DNA from: Ruminococcus sp.
GTDB taxonomy: Bacteria > Bacillota > Clostridia > Oscillospirales > Ruminococcaceae
Length of the DNA stretch: 62,307 bases
Direction of reading: 5' to 3'
NCBI GenBank assembly: GCA_024403995.1
Contig: JAKSQT010000006.1
Coordinates: 1 to 62,307 of the forward strand
Shown: piece after piece, positions 45,794-55,671 of the stretch
Layout: every line of letters begins with the position of its first letter
Numbering within the stretch: the first letter of the stretch is position 1
Notes under the pieces: generated by a model
The model's input: only the letters and a program-made list of their open reading frames with translations
What the model was told of the DNA's origin: nothing
The model's database searches: none
Translations under genes and position numbers: made by a program

Positions 45794-48409
45794 TTAACGG
45801 CTGAACGAGGACAACAACGGTACGGCAATGCTGAATATCAGAGCGATAAGCAATTGCTGTGCTGTCGGAAGAACAGTCTCGAAAACGACCTGAAGCTGTG
45901 GAACTGCAACAGCCGCCGCAAGTGCCGCAAATGATATCAGAACAGCTAAAAACAGCTTTATATTGCCGAACGGGTTCATTCCGAAAAGCGACCTTGTTTC
46001 AGAACGGCACTCAAAAACGTGGATAAGCTGTGACATGACAAGAGTTATCAGCGCACAGGTACGGCAAGCCGCTGAACTTCCGCCGAAATGCATGACAGTG
46101 CTGAATGAAGCAAGCGTGGACAGAGCAATAAAAATGCCCCTGAAAATGATCATACTCATAAGACCGCCCGAAAAGAAGCCTTCCGTGGATTTTCGAGGCG
46201 GTTTTTGCATTATATCGGTTTCGGGCTGTTCCATGCCGAGTGCGACCGCAGGCAGACCGTCAGTCACAAGGTTGACAAGCAGAATTTGTACGGGCAGTAA
46301 AATAACAGGCATACCAAGTATAATTCCGAGAAACATTGTCAGCACTTCACCGATATTGCACGAAAGGAGATAACGCACAAACTTCCGTATATTGGCATAA
46401 ACACAGCGTCCCTGTTCAACGGCGCTTACGAGGGTCGCAAGGTTGTCGTCAAGGAGTATCACATCAGCCGCCTGTTTTGTGACATCAGTGCCCGTCAAGC
46501 CCATAGCTACGCCGACATCAGCCTCTTTAATTGCAGGTGCATCGTTTACGCCATCGCCCGTCATGGTGACTATCTCGCCACGCCGCTTGAAGCTTCTGAC
46601 AATTCTCAGTTTGTGGACAGGCTCGGTACGTGCAAAAACTGTGTAGTTGCCGATTATACGGTCAAGTTCGTCATCGGAAATGCGGTCAAGCTCTGCGCCT
46701 GTCATGACCTTTCCGCCTTTCAGCAGTCCGGCTTTTTTTGCAATGGCGGCGGCAGTTTTCTTGTGGTCGCCTGTTATCATGACGGTCTTTACCGAGGCGG
46801 CGGCGCATTTTCTTATGGCTGTTTTAGCCTCCTCACGGGGAGGGTCAGTCATGCCTGCAAGTCCCAGAAATACGAGGTTTCCACGTTCTGCATCAAGCTT
46901 ATCCGACACGCAGAAGGCAAGTGAAAGAACTCTCAGGGCATTGTCGGACATCTCTCCGACACGGCGTTCAAGTTCATTGCGAATTACAGTATTCATGGGC
47001 AGAATATCGCCGTTTGTGCCGATATACTGTGAACAGCGTGGGAGAATGACCTCTGCCGCTCCTTTATAATAAGTACGTTCCTCGTTTCCGACAGTGCAGT
47101 GAACAGCCATGAAACGAGACTCACTGTCAAATGGAAATTCGGCTTTTTTGCGGTAATTCAGCGATTCACGGGTAACTCCCGACTTAGCCGCCGCAACAAG
47201 GAGTGCTGCTTCGGTGGGATCGCCTGTTACCTTCCATTCTCCGCCGCCTGTGAGAGTGCCACGCTTTCTTGATTTTGGCTGTATATCGGCGGATATTTCG
47301 GCAGTGGAGCATATGACACCGCACTGTACAGCCTCGCAGAGCGGTTTTTCGTAACGTGGATTTATCGGGGTATTATCAGTACCCTTGCTGACAGAGCCGT
47401 TTATGTGATAGCCCATGCCGCTGAAAAAATAGCTGTTTCCGACGGTGTGAAGCTCGGTCACGGTCATTTTGTTTTCGGTGACAGTACCTGTTTTGTCGGT
47501 GCATATCACAGTTGTACAGCCGAGAGTTTCAATGCTGTGGAGCTTGTTGACAAGGGCATTCTGTTTCAGCATACGCCTTACAGCAAGTGCAAGGGCGATG
47601 GTCACGGTTGCAGGCAGACCTTCGGGAATTGCGGCAATGGCAACGGTTATGCCTGTCAGGAGCATCTCAAAAACATTTTCGCCACGGAGTACGCCTGCCC
47701 CGAAAACTGCGGCACAGACGAACAGGCAGATAATGGCGATGACCTTTCCAAGCTCTGCAAGCCGTTTCTGGAGTGGAGTAAGCTCCTTGTCGATGTCGGA
47801 GAGCATCTCGGAGATCTTGCCCATTTGAGTATTTTTTCCCGTGGCGATGACAACTGCGGTACAGCTTCCCTTGACGGCTGACGTGCCGCAGTAGACGATA
47901 TTCGGCTTATTCGGGGAATTGTCCCTGTCGTTGGCATCGCCTGCGGATTTGGCAGCAGCCACCGACTCACCTGTGAGCAGCGACTCGTCAGCAAAGAAAG
48001 CGGCAGAGCTGATAATTGCGCCGTCCGCAGGTATTCTGTCACCTGATTCCAGTTCGATGACATCGCCTGTTACGAGCAGAGCAGCATCTATCTCACGGAG
48101 TTTTCCGTCACGGCGGCATTTTGCAGTCGGGGCAGTCATAGCCCTGAGCGCTTCAAGTGTATGTTCGGTGCGGTATTCCTGCACAAAGCCCAGAACTGCA
48201 TCGAGCAGAACGATAAATATGATGGCGACGGCATCGGAAATTTCGCCGAGTAAGACGGAAACTGCCGATGCAGCAAGAAGTATCATCACCATAACATCTC
48301 TGAACTGCCCGAAAAAAATACCGGCAGCGCTTGGTCTGCGGCTTTCACCGATAACATTTTCGCCTTCGGCTTTCAGTTTTTCAGCCGCTTCTTTTTCTGT
48401 AAGTCCCAT
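45794..48409 (-). CDS. SERCA-type calcium-transporting P-type ATPase
   Basis: This 871-residue P-type ATPase has phosphorylation motif DKTGTVTENKM (about 305), TGES (about 145), and hinge TGDGVNDAPAIKEADVG (about 615). Its ion-binding residues match the SERCA calcium pattern: helix 4 has AAIPEGLP, helix 5 NIGEVL, and helix 6 NLVTDGLPA, with Asn, Thr and Asp in the calcium sites. It should export calcium from the cytoplasm. The ATG follows GGGTGAG. Ten transmembrane helices are expected. No regulator is next to it. Confidence 0.93.
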   Translation of the reverse strand: MGLTEKEAAEKLKAEGENVIGESRRPSAAGIFFGQFRDVMVMILLAASAVSVLLGEISDAVAIIFIVLLDAVLGFVQEYRTEHTLEALRAMTAPTAKCRRDGKLREIDAALLVTGDVIELESGDRIPADGAIISSAAFFADESLLTGESVAAAKSAGDANDRDNSPNKPNIVYCGTSAVKGSCTAVVIATGKNTQMGKISEMLSDIDKELTPLQKRLAELGKVIAIICLFVCAAVFGAGVLRGENVFEMLLTGITVAIAAIPEGLPATVTIALALAVRRMLKQNALVNKLHSIETLGCTTVICTDKTGTVTENKMTVTELHTVGNSYFFSGMGYHINGSVSKGTDNTPINPRYEKPLCEAVQCGVICSTAEISADIQPKSRKRGTLTGGGEWKVTGDPTEAALLVAAAKSGVTRESLNYRKKAEFPFDSESRFMAVHCTVGNEERTYYKGAAEVILPRCSQYIGTNGDILPMNTVIRNELERRVGEMSDNALRVLSLAFCVSDKLDAERGNLVFLGLAGMTDPPREEAKTAIRKCAAASVKTVMITGDHKKTAAAIAKKAGLLKGGKVMTGAELDRISDDELDRIIGNYTVFARTEPVHKLRIVRSFKRRGEIVTMTGDGVNDAPAIKEADVGVAMGLTGTDVTKQAADVILLDDNLATLVSAVEQGRCVYANIRKFVRYLLSCNIGEVLTMFLGIILGMPVILLPVQILLVNLVTDGLPAVALGMEQPETDIMQKPPRKSTEGFFSGGLMSMIIFRGIFIALSTLASFSTVMHFGGSSAACRTCALITLVMSQLIHVFECRSETRSLFGMNPFGNIKLFLAVLISFAALAAAVAVPQLQVVFETVLPTAQQLLIALIFSIAVPLLSSFSR

Positions 48410-48822
48410 ATTCTCACCCTTTCAGTGGTTGTTGTCTTCAGGCAGCAATGCACAAATACGCTGTGCTGCAGCCTTTACAGATTATGCGGCGGGAAATGTT
48501 TTTATACATACAGAATGTGATGCTGAAATGGTATCTGTAGGCTCCTATTACAAGTTGTATAATATTTCAAATGCGCAACAAATTGTTTAATACAGACAAA
48601 TAGCGGCAGAAAAAGTATACAAAAGATGATATATGTACTATGGCACGTTTAACGAATATTGGTTAAATTTAGTAAATAATATGATTTTTCGTTGACAAAT
48701 ATGAAATACACAGATATAATATACATATAGCACGTTATGCAGGAAAAGAACAGCCACAAGCTGATATACAATTTGTAATATTATTGACAGCTTATAATTT
48801 TTGTAATATAAGGAGCAGAAAT
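48410..48822 (+). promoter_or_regulatory. Pilus operon promoter region
   Basis: A consensus promoter, TTGACA (48692-48697), 17 bp, TATAAT (48715-48720), starts the pilus transcript about 105 bp before the first gene. The remaining sequence has no supported gene. A reading frame ending at 48590 (...VSVGSYYKLYNISNAQQIV) has no start or ribosome site and could be a gene remnant, too weak to annotate. Confidence 0.75.
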
Positions 48823-49269
48823 ATGACGGACAAGGAGTTCAAACGGTTAAAGCGAAGTGAGCTGCTTGAAATAATCTATGAGTTTCAGAAACGTGAACAG
48901 GTGCTGAACAACGAAATAAACAGGCTGAAAAGCGAAATACAGCTCAGAGATATGAAAATAGCAGAGTCAATGTCGGTTACAGAAGCAGTCGAAAAGCTCA
49001 ATTCCGTCCTTGGCAGTACATTAAGCTCATCAGAAAAATATCTTGACGAAGTCAGGGCATTCTGTTCGGAAAACGAGAAAAGATCGGCGGAAATGCTCGA
49101 AAATGCCAGAAGGGAAGCCGAAAAGATAATCACTCAGGCTAAAGGTGAAAATGCGGAAACACATGAAATGCATTTTCCACCCTCGAAGCATACTAAAAGA
49201 AAGCTGAATATCAATTATGGAAGAAAACACTCAGAGCACGGTTCAGATACCTTCTATAGAACAGGTTGA
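48823..49269 (+). CDS. Coiled-coil protein at the head of the pilus operon
   Basis: The 148-residue protein is almost entirely charged helix: residues 5-60 (EFKRLKRSELLEIIYEFQKREQ) and 75-115 (EVRAFCSENEKRSAEMLENA), both heptad-like. A basic tail follows (KHTKRKLNINYGRKHSEHG). Similar DivIVA-like coiled-coil proteins precede signal peptidase genes in clostridial pilus loci, where a scaffold role is plausible but unproven. AGGAG precedes the ATG. Its last 53 bases overlap the signal peptidase gene in another frame. Confidence 0.75.
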   Translation: MTDKEFKRLKRSELLEIIYEFQKREQVLNNEINRLKSEIQLRDMKIAESMSVTEAVEKLNSVLGSTLSSSEKYLDEVRAFCSENEKRSAEMLENARREAEKIITQAKGENAETHEMHFPPSKHTKRKLNINYGRKHSEHGSDTFYRTG

Positions 49270-49813
49270 AAATGAACTTAAAAGTATAAAATACAGAAAG
49301 ATCTTCAAGAAAACCCTTGTCAGCACAATTGCGATACTTACCGTTGTTGCCGCTGTTGCAGTGCTTATATCAACGATATTTTTCCCCGTGATACAGGTAT
49401 CGGGCAGCAGCATGGAGCCAAGTCTCAATGACGGCGATATCATAGTGCTGATGAAATCGGAAAAATGCAAATACGGCGAGCTTTGCTGCATATCATGGCA
49501 GAATAAGCTCCTTCTGAAACGCATAATCGGAATGCCAGGTGACAGCATCTCAATAGATGAAAGCGGCAATGTATTTGTAAATGATAAACTTTTAGACGAA
49601 CCATACGTAAAAGAAAAAAGTCTCGGCATCTGCGAAATTGAATTCCCATATAAAGTACCTGAAAATAAGGTGTTTATCCTCGGTGACTACAGGGATATAT
49701 CCGTTGACAGCAGAAGTGAAGCTATCGGCTGTATCGGCACCGACCAGATAATCGGACACGTTATGTTCAGAGTATGGCCTTTTGAGCAGATCGAATCTAC
49801 AGCAAAGGGATGA
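49217..49813 (+). CDS. Type I signal peptidase, pilus-associated
   Basis: The 198-residue membrane serine protease probably trims pilin signal peptides. A hydrophobic anchor (about 35-57) leads into the catalytic Ser in VSGSSMEPSLNDGDI (about 62-76) and Lys in LLLKRIIGMPGDSI (about 97-110), with GDYRDISVDSRS (about 155) as the late conserved box. Residues 1-30 are a cytoplasmic tail. Dedicated peptidases of this type are typical of sortase pilus clusters. The start overlaps the preceding gene and the ribosome site is weak, suggesting coupling. Confidence 0.9.
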   Translation: MEENTQSTVQIPSIEQVENELKSIKYRKIFKKTLVSTIAILTVVAAVAVLISTIFFPVIQVSGSSMEPSLNDGDIIVLMKSEKCKYGELCCISWQNKLLLKRIIGMPGDSISIDESGNVFVNDKLLDEPYVKEKSLGICEIEFPYKVPENKVFILGDYRDISVDSRSEAIGCIGTDQIIGHVMFRVWPFEQIESTAKG

Positions 49814-49820
49814 GAAATGA

Positions 49821-52800
49821 ATGACAAGATATATCGATGTTTTCTGGGAAAAACTGAAACAGCAGACCAAGAAACGAAGGCGTGCCATTTCAATAATGCT
49901 CGTCCTTTCGCTGGCCGTCTCATCAACGGTCGTCTGGTCACTCCACGGAACAGGCATTACTATGGTAAACGAGGAGCTTTGCGGTCTGGAACTTCATTCG
50001 CATACTGATGAATGTTATTCCGACGTTCTTGTATGCGGACTTGACGAGGCTGACGGGCATACCCACACGGCTGAATGCTATGAGCGGCAGCTTACCTGTA
50101 CGCTCCCCGAACATATCCACACTTCCGACTGCTATATCGGCATGAAGCCTGACCAGTCAGCAAAATCAGCAGAAGAACCTCTCGGCGATGCAGAGGCGAT
50201 AGGCGCTGAAATTGTCGGCGATGAAAATATCATGAAAATGAGCAGTGAAACGGATAATGCTGACGGCGATGAAAAACTTTCAGATGATGAAGAAATTGTT
50301 GATGCTGATCTGTCTGAAATGGGAATTTCGCCTGATACTGTTCAGCTGTTGGGCGAAACAAGCACTGAGCCTCTTGCTCCGCTTACAGGACTGCCTGATA
50401 CACGTAAAGACGGAATTGTTATCAATCTTTTCGATTACGACCAGACAGGTTCAAACGGCGGACTTGGCGTACTTGATGTTCCGGGAAATACTAAAAGCAG
50501 AAACCTTATATTTGAAAGTATTAACAGCGGAAGAACAGAAAGCAACGATATTCTGTTCCAGGGTCAAGGCATAAATAGCGGAAGCGGTAAAAATGACTTT
50601 TCCGGCGGTCATTATCCTATTCAGGGAATCGTAAACAAAAAGCTTGAAAACGGTTATCCTACGGTAGCAGGTTCTAATAAATCGCTTGAATATCTGTTCA
50701 GCCCTGAACCTATTGATAACGGTGTAAAAATCGTTTATTCAGATGTCGGAAATCTTCTTCAAAAGAATGAAGATGGATATTACTTTTATGACAGTGACAA
50801 GAATTATGCTTATTATAATACTGATACAAGTGTTAATCCGGACAAAAATTTTATTATCTATAATAAGACATTCGGCATAATAAGTGATACTCACCATGAT
50901 AAAGGTGACCCGAAAATCGATGGAAGCGGAAATTATGATTCAACCAAAGACCCGATGAGAATTGGATTTTTCCCGTTTAATGATTATAATAACACCAAAA
51001 CAAATCCTAACGTAAATTACAATTCATATTATAATCATCACTTCGGAATGACGCTTGAAGCAACTTTTGAGATACCTCAAAGTTCCACAATGCAGTATCA
51101 GGGAAAAGATGTTATATTTGAGTACAGCGGCGATGATGATATGTGGGTTTTCGTTGACGGAATACTTGTGCTTGACGTTGGCGGTATTCACAGACCTGCG
51201 GCTGGTAAGATAAATTTCTCAAAAGATAAAATTGAATTTCAGACAGATTTAGACAAGAATAATAATATTATCTGGGATTCAAGCGGCTCGCTTACTAAGG
51301 CTTATTCAGCGGCAGGAGGCAAATGGGAGCCGGAAAAAGAACATCATATCCAGATGTTTTATCTTGAGCGTGGAGGATGTAACTCTAACCTTACAATGAT
51401 GTTCAATCTTCCTACGATACAGACGGTCAAGGTATCAAAAAAGGTTGATAAAGGAACAAATTATACTTCTGAATATGACAATCAGACATATTCATTTCAG
51501 CTTTATTCAAAGTCAGATGCAGCATCAGATGATGATGAGCTTTATACAGGTTCATATGAATATAAAGGAAATTATATTAAGCTTGGTGATGACGGTATCT
51601 TTACCGTAAATCCTAACGAAAGCGTTTCTTTCCACGGTCTTGACAAGGAAAGATACTATTATGTCAAGGAACTGGAAGTCGATTCTTCTGATTATTCTGA
51701 TGTTTTAATAAACGGAGAAGATACTGAGCTTCCATGGGGAAGCGGTACACATGAAGTTTCTTCATCTATTCACCCGCTCAGCGAATGCCTGAACTATGAT
51801 TTCGTCAACAAAGTAGGCGAGGAAACGATCGATATCAATGTCACAAAGCAGTGGGTCGAGACACCAAGCAAGAACCACAGCGGAGACAAGGTATTGTTCC
51901 GTATTATCCGTACAGATGAGAACAATGTAAAGAATTATATGGTAATAAACAAGAGAAAGACATTTGTTCTCAGCGATGATAATAACTGGAGCATGAGCAT
52001 TGATAACCTCGTTACACGCTATGGTACGCACTATTATAAATATGATGTCGAGGAAGTCAGCGAATTTGCAGATTATACCAAGAGCGTTGAAAAGAATACG
52101 CTCAGTGACGGTACAGTGCAGTATATCTTAAAGAATGTTTCAACAAGCAAAGTTGAGATAAATGTCAAAAAGCAGTGGCTTGATGCATTCGGAAATGAAC
52201 TTGAAGCGCATCCGTCAGAAATAACTGCTAAGCTTGAAAGACATTATTATGAATACGGCAATCCGCAGAGAACTTCACTTAATGTCAAACTGCTTGATAC
52301 GGATGGAAATGTCATAAGCGACAAAACAACATCAGCTGCTTATATAGACGGAAGCATTGAATTTATGCCTGATGTTCCCGAAAGTGCAGTGTTTGTATCA
52401 GCTTCTTCCGATAATTGCAGCATTTCTGAAGCAGACGGAGTTTTTGAAGCTTCGGCAATTAAAAGCGACGCAGTTGTTGAGCTTACTTTTGATAATTTTT
52501 CAGGAGTTACCGAATATGCTCACAGTTCATTCACAAGCGATCTCGGAGGCTGGACAGGAAAAAGCGGTGCTAAGGTTCAACTTGGAAATACGTATGGAAA
52601 CTCTCTTTTGGCAACAAACAGATCAAGTGATGTATCTTCAGGCCCTAAATATGTATTTGCTTCAAATTTGTTGAAATTAAATACATCCTATGGTATTAGT
52701 GTAAAAGCCTGTGCATATAAAGTAAGACATTATTCATTTGTTCTTAATTACCGTGATAAAAATAATGGTGAACATAATGTAACTATCAGTGAAAAAGACG

Positions 52801-53396
52801 GAATTGCAGATAAGTGGATACAGCTTTCTGATCTGGATTTTACACTGCCAAGTGACTGTGATCTGTCACGTGAAATATCAGTTTATGTCAGAACAAATGA
52901 TGGCGGTGACTTTTATATTGATGACTTTGTTGTAATTAACGGTGGTTATGATACCGTGGACATTGACTCAAACGACAATGTAATAGTGTCCCCGACACCT
53001 GAGATATCCTTCTTTGAGGATACAGCAATTGCTGAACCTGTTCCTACAGGACAGGGCGATGAAACCGTAACACCATCTTTCACTTTGAATTCATACAATA
53101 ACTGGTCTAAAAAGTGGGAGAAAAAAGACCTGAATGAAATATCAGGCAGAAAATATGTTTACAAGGTAACAGAAATAACAAATGACCCGAAATACCTTGT
53201 AACGTATGAAGACAACAATGTCTCCTCAAATTCAGAGGAACATCCGATAATCATCAAAAACACAGAGAATATGTATGAGCTGCCTGCAACGGGCGGCATC
53301 GGAACAAAACGCGTAGTTTTCGGCGGAACGTTCCTTATTCTTATCAGCTTGCTGAGCGGATACTGTGTTGCAAAACGTGAAAGGAGGAAAGAATGA
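49821..53396 (+). CDS. Pilus tip adhesin: fibro-slime/Cna-B protein with LPATG anchor
   Basis: The 1191-residue protein is the largest in the operon. A basic signal-anchor (about 18-45) is followed by three copies of an HTHxxCY pattern (HSHTDECY, HTHTAECY, HIHTSDCY; about 58-108). Next comes a fibro-slime/PA14-like domain (about 380-540) with FEYSGDDDMWVFVDGILVLDVGG and HHIQMFYLERGG. Repeated Cna-B-type beta domains (VTKQW, VKKQWLDAFG) then run to about 1150. LPATGG at 1154-1159, a membrane helix and a RERRKE tail make it a sortase substrate. This size and position suggest the pilus tip. Confidence 0.9.
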   Translation: MTRYIDVFWEKLKQQTKKRRRAISIMLVLSLAVSSTVVWSLHGTGITMVNEELCGLELHSHTDECYSDVLVCGLDEADGHTHTAECYERQLTCTLPEHIHTSDCYIGMKPDQSAKSAEEPLGDAEAIGAEIVGDENIMKMSSETDNADGDEKLSDDEEIVDADLSEMGISPDTVQLLGETSTEPLAPLTGLPDTRKDGIVINLFDYDQTGSNGGLGVLDVPGNTKSRNLIFESINSGRTESNDILFQGQGINSGSGKNDFSGGHYPIQGIVNKKLENGYPTVAGSNKSLEYLFSPEPIDNGVKIVYSDVGNLLQKNEDGYYFYDSDKNYAYYNTDTSVNPDKNFIIYNKTFGIISDTHHDKGDPKIDGSGNYDSTKDPMRIGFFPFNDYNNTKTNPNVNYNSYYNHHFGMTLEATFEIPQSSTMQYQGKDVIFEYSGDDDMWVFVDGILVLDVGGIHRPAAGKINFSKDKIEFQTDLDKNNNIIWDSSGSLTKAYSAAGGKWEPEKEHHIQMFYLERGGCNSNLTMMFNLPTIQTVKVSKKVDKGTNYTSEYDNQTYSFQLYSKSDAASDDDELYTGSYEYKGNYIKLGDDGIFTVNPNESVSFHGLDKERYYYVKELEVDSSDYSDVLINGEDTELPWGSGTHEVSSSIHPLSECLNYDFVNKVGEETIDINVTKQWVETPSKNHSGDKVLFRIIRTDENNVKNYMVINKRKTFVLSDDNNWSMSIDNLVTRYGTHYYKYDVEEVSEFADYTKSVEKNTLSDGTVQYILKNVSTSKVEINVKKQWLDAFGNELEAHPSEITAKLERHYYEYGNPQRTSLNVKLLDTDGNVISDKTTSAAYIDGSIEFMPDVPESAVFVSASSDNCSISEADGVFEASAIKSDAVVELTFDNFSGVTEYAHSSFTSDLGGWTGKSGAKVQLGNTYGNSLLATNRSSDVSSGPKYVFASNLLKLNTSYGISVKACAYKVRHYSFVLNYRDKNNGEHNVTISEKDGIADKWIQLSDLDFTLPSDCDLSREISVYVRTNDGGDFYIDDFVVINGGYDTVDIDSNDNVIVSPTPEISFFEDTAIAEPVPTGQGDETVTPSFTLNSYNNWSKKWEKKDLNEISGRKYVYKVTEITNDPKYLVTYEDNNVSSNSEEHPIIIKNTENMYELPATGGIGTKRVVFGGTFLILISLLSGYCVAKRERRKE

Positions 53397-53470
53397 TGTA
53401 ACCCTTTTTACAGCAATCACCACACAGCATCCGATCAAAACAAATAACACACGAAATGGAGGATCAATTT

Positions 53471-55396
53471 ATGAAAAATACTAAAAAATTAACAGCCATG
53501 ATGCTTTCAGGCGCAATGGCACTCTCACTCTCACTTTCACTCGTTTCACCTCTCGCAGCTTTTGCCGATGACCCACCGTCACCAAGCATTACTATTAATG
53601 CAGATGAGGCAGGTCATACATTTACAGGATATCAGATTCTCAAAGGTACACTTACAGACGGACAGTTATTTAATACAGCATGGGGCGCAGATATCTTAGC
53701 AACAGGTGCTACAAGTCCTACTGATTTGCTTGCTGCATTGAAGGCGGATACAGCTTTCGGAAGCGGTGCATCAAATCTGTTTTATAATGTAACTACTGCA
53801 CCTCAGTTTGCAGACGTTATCAGCAAATTTACAGCTGACTCTGATAAAGCTGTTGAACTTGCAAAGGTAATTGCAGATACTGTTAAAGGCAGCGGAAAAG
53901 CAATTTCATATGATTCTGAAACAAGTAAATACAGCAGCGGTGATATTGATACAGGATATTATCTTGTTGTTGATGCAACTGCCAACACCGGAACAGCTAA
54001 AGTTGTAAAATCACGTTACCTTCTTGAGGTCGCAGATACGGTTGAGGTCAATGCAAAAGTTGTTAAGCCTACTCTTGATAAGAATATCGTTGTAGGAACA
54101 GGTACAGACGCAACAAAAGTTAAAGCCAATACCGCAGGCATGGATGATACTGTAAACTTTGAGCTTTCATCAGCAGTTCCTGATATGACAGGCTATTCAC
54201 AGTATTATTACATTATTGAAGATACTCTTTCACCCGGATTTGTATTCAATGATGACGTAGTGATCACTATAGGCACGGATACTCTGACAGAATTACCAAC
54301 TTCAACAACTTCAACAGATCCACCAACGGGCGACTACAGTGTTTATACAAAAACTGTTAACGGTGCAACTAAGATAACTATCGTTTTCAGAGACTTCTAT
54401 GACAAGTGGAATGATGATACAAATGATGCCATTACTGTTGAATACAGTGCAAAAGTTGATACCGATGCTGACTGCACAACGGCAGGCAACCCGAATACTG
54501 CACAGCTTATCTATTCAAATGACCCGAATTACAAGGGCAGAGGCGATGGTAAGGACGACGGCGAAGGTTCAGAAAATGACGCTGATGATCCTGACGATCC
54601 CGGTTCAGATGATACAGGCAAAGGCGGCGGTACAGGCGGTCCGGGTTCAGGCGATGACAAGGATATCCCCGGCGAGTACGGCGGCTCAGAAACTAAAGAC
54701 GGTGAGAACGGCTATGTTTCTGAAACTGCTCAGGTAGAAACAAAAACATACCTCACATCTGTCAAGATCAATAAGGTAGATGAAAGCAATATCGCACTTT
54801 CTGGCGCTGAATTCTCAATCAAGGGTACTAAGGAGAACAAGACTCTTGTAACAGGTATAGAATTTGTAGCTGCTACTGACGGTACTTACTACAAGCTCAA
54901 GAATAACAAGGGCTATACAACTACAGCTCCTACAGACGCTACTGCGGCTGATTACGAAAGCACTACACAGAAGTATAAGAAGCAGGCTCTTAACGAAGCC
55001 GAAACCTATTCTTCCACAGTAGAAGCAAAGGGCTATGTTGATGACAATGGTGTTCTTACATTTGCAGGTCTTGGTGACGGTACATACACTATTACCGAAG
55101 TTACTGCACCTGAAGGCTATAATCTGCTTAACAGCGCTATCACAGTTGTTGTCAAGGGCACAATAGGAACAGATAATTCAGTTACATGGTCTGTCGGAGA
55201 GGGCAGCTCAGATTTAGTAAAGCTCAGCACTGACCAAAACGGCTATGAATTAACAGTTGTAAACAAGAAGGGCACACTTCTCCCGACAACCGGTGGTATC
55301 GGTACTACTATATTCTATGTAGTCGGCGGTCTTCTCGTTTCAGCATCAGCAATATTCATAATCACTAAAAAGAGAACATCAAACGCAGTTGAATAA
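53471..55396 (+). CDS. Major pilin, SpaA/isopeptide-forming type, with LPTTG anchor
   Basis: This 641-residue pilin has a signal peptide (MKNTKKLTAMMLSGAMALSL to about residue 35, cleavage near AFADD). It has an N-terminal domain with GYQILKG, a VKPTLDKNI segment carrying a candidate pilin Lys (about 200), and a Cna-B-type domain with the E-box YTITEVTAPEGYNLLNS (about 545-562). LPTTGG sits at 604-609, followed by a membrane helix and KKRTSNAVE. Between the two structured parts is an Asp/Gly-rich linker (about 355-415) that includes RGD. The start at 53471 follows TGGAGG. Confidence 0.92.
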   Translation: MKNTKKLTAMMLSGAMALSLSLSLVSPLAAFADDPPSPSITINADEAGHTFTGYQILKGTLTDGQLFNTAWGADILATGATSPTDLLAALKADTAFGSGASNLFYNVTTAPQFADVISKFTADSDKAVELAKVIADTVKGSGKAISYDSETSKYSSGDIDTGYYLVVDATANTGTAKVVKSRYLLEVADTVEVNAKVVKPTLDKNIVVGTGTDATKVKANTAGMDDTVNFELSSAVPDMTGYSQYYYIIEDTLSPGFVFNDDVVITIGTDTLTELPTSTTSTDPPTGDYSVYTKTVNGATKITIVFRDFYDKWNDDTNDAITVEYSAKVDTDADCTTAGNPNTAQLIYSNDPNYKGRGDGKDDGEGSENDADDPDDPGSDDTGKGGGTGGPGSGDDKDIPGEYGGSETKDGENGYVSETAQVETKTYLTSVKINKVDESNIALSGAEFSIKGTKENKTLVTGIEFVAATDGTYYKLKNNKGYTTTAPTDATAADYESTTQKYKKQALNEAETYSSTVEAKGYVDDNGVLTFAGLGDGTYTITEVTAPEGYNLLNSAITVVVKGTIGTDNSVTWSVGEGSSDLVKLSTDQNGYELTVVNKKGTLLPTTGGIGTTIFYVVGGLLVSASAIFIITKKRTSNAVE

Positions 55397-55474
55397 TTTA
55401 AGTTCTGATATTTTAAATTGAATTATAATTAACTGCAATGCAGTGGGGGATGTATTTCTCCCACTGCATTAGTC

Positions 55475-55654
55475 TTAAGGCAACACCGCACAAAGATTGT
55501 GCGGCAGAAACGCAGTTAGATTTTTCGTCAGATTGTACAGAAATTTTGCAGGCATACTGTCGTATGGCAAAGAATTTCTGTGCAAGATGACGGAAAAGAT
55601 ACAAGTTTATGACGTACAAAGTCGTTAGACGTGCTTTGTGAGGTGTTGCCTTAA
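55475..55654. mobile_element. 180-bp foldback MITE, copy 2 (before the sortase gene)
   Basis: Same length and sequence as copy 1 (22077-22256), with three base changes, all in the last 32 bp (position 55626, and two in the right end). The left end is intact (TTAAGGCAACACCGCACAAAG); the right end has CCTCACAAAG in place of CCGCACAAAG. It lies between the pilin and sortase genes, 17 bp before the sortase start. Confidence 0.8.
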
Positions 55655-55671
55655 AGAAAGGGCTCCGGCAG

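Noticed and set aside
47919-48590. A 223-residue plus-strand open frame over the 5' part of the calcium ATPase gene and its upstream gap.
   Set aside because: Most of it mirrors the ATPase gene. Only its last 40 codons lie in the gap and could be a gene remnant, but there is no start, ribosome site or known motif.
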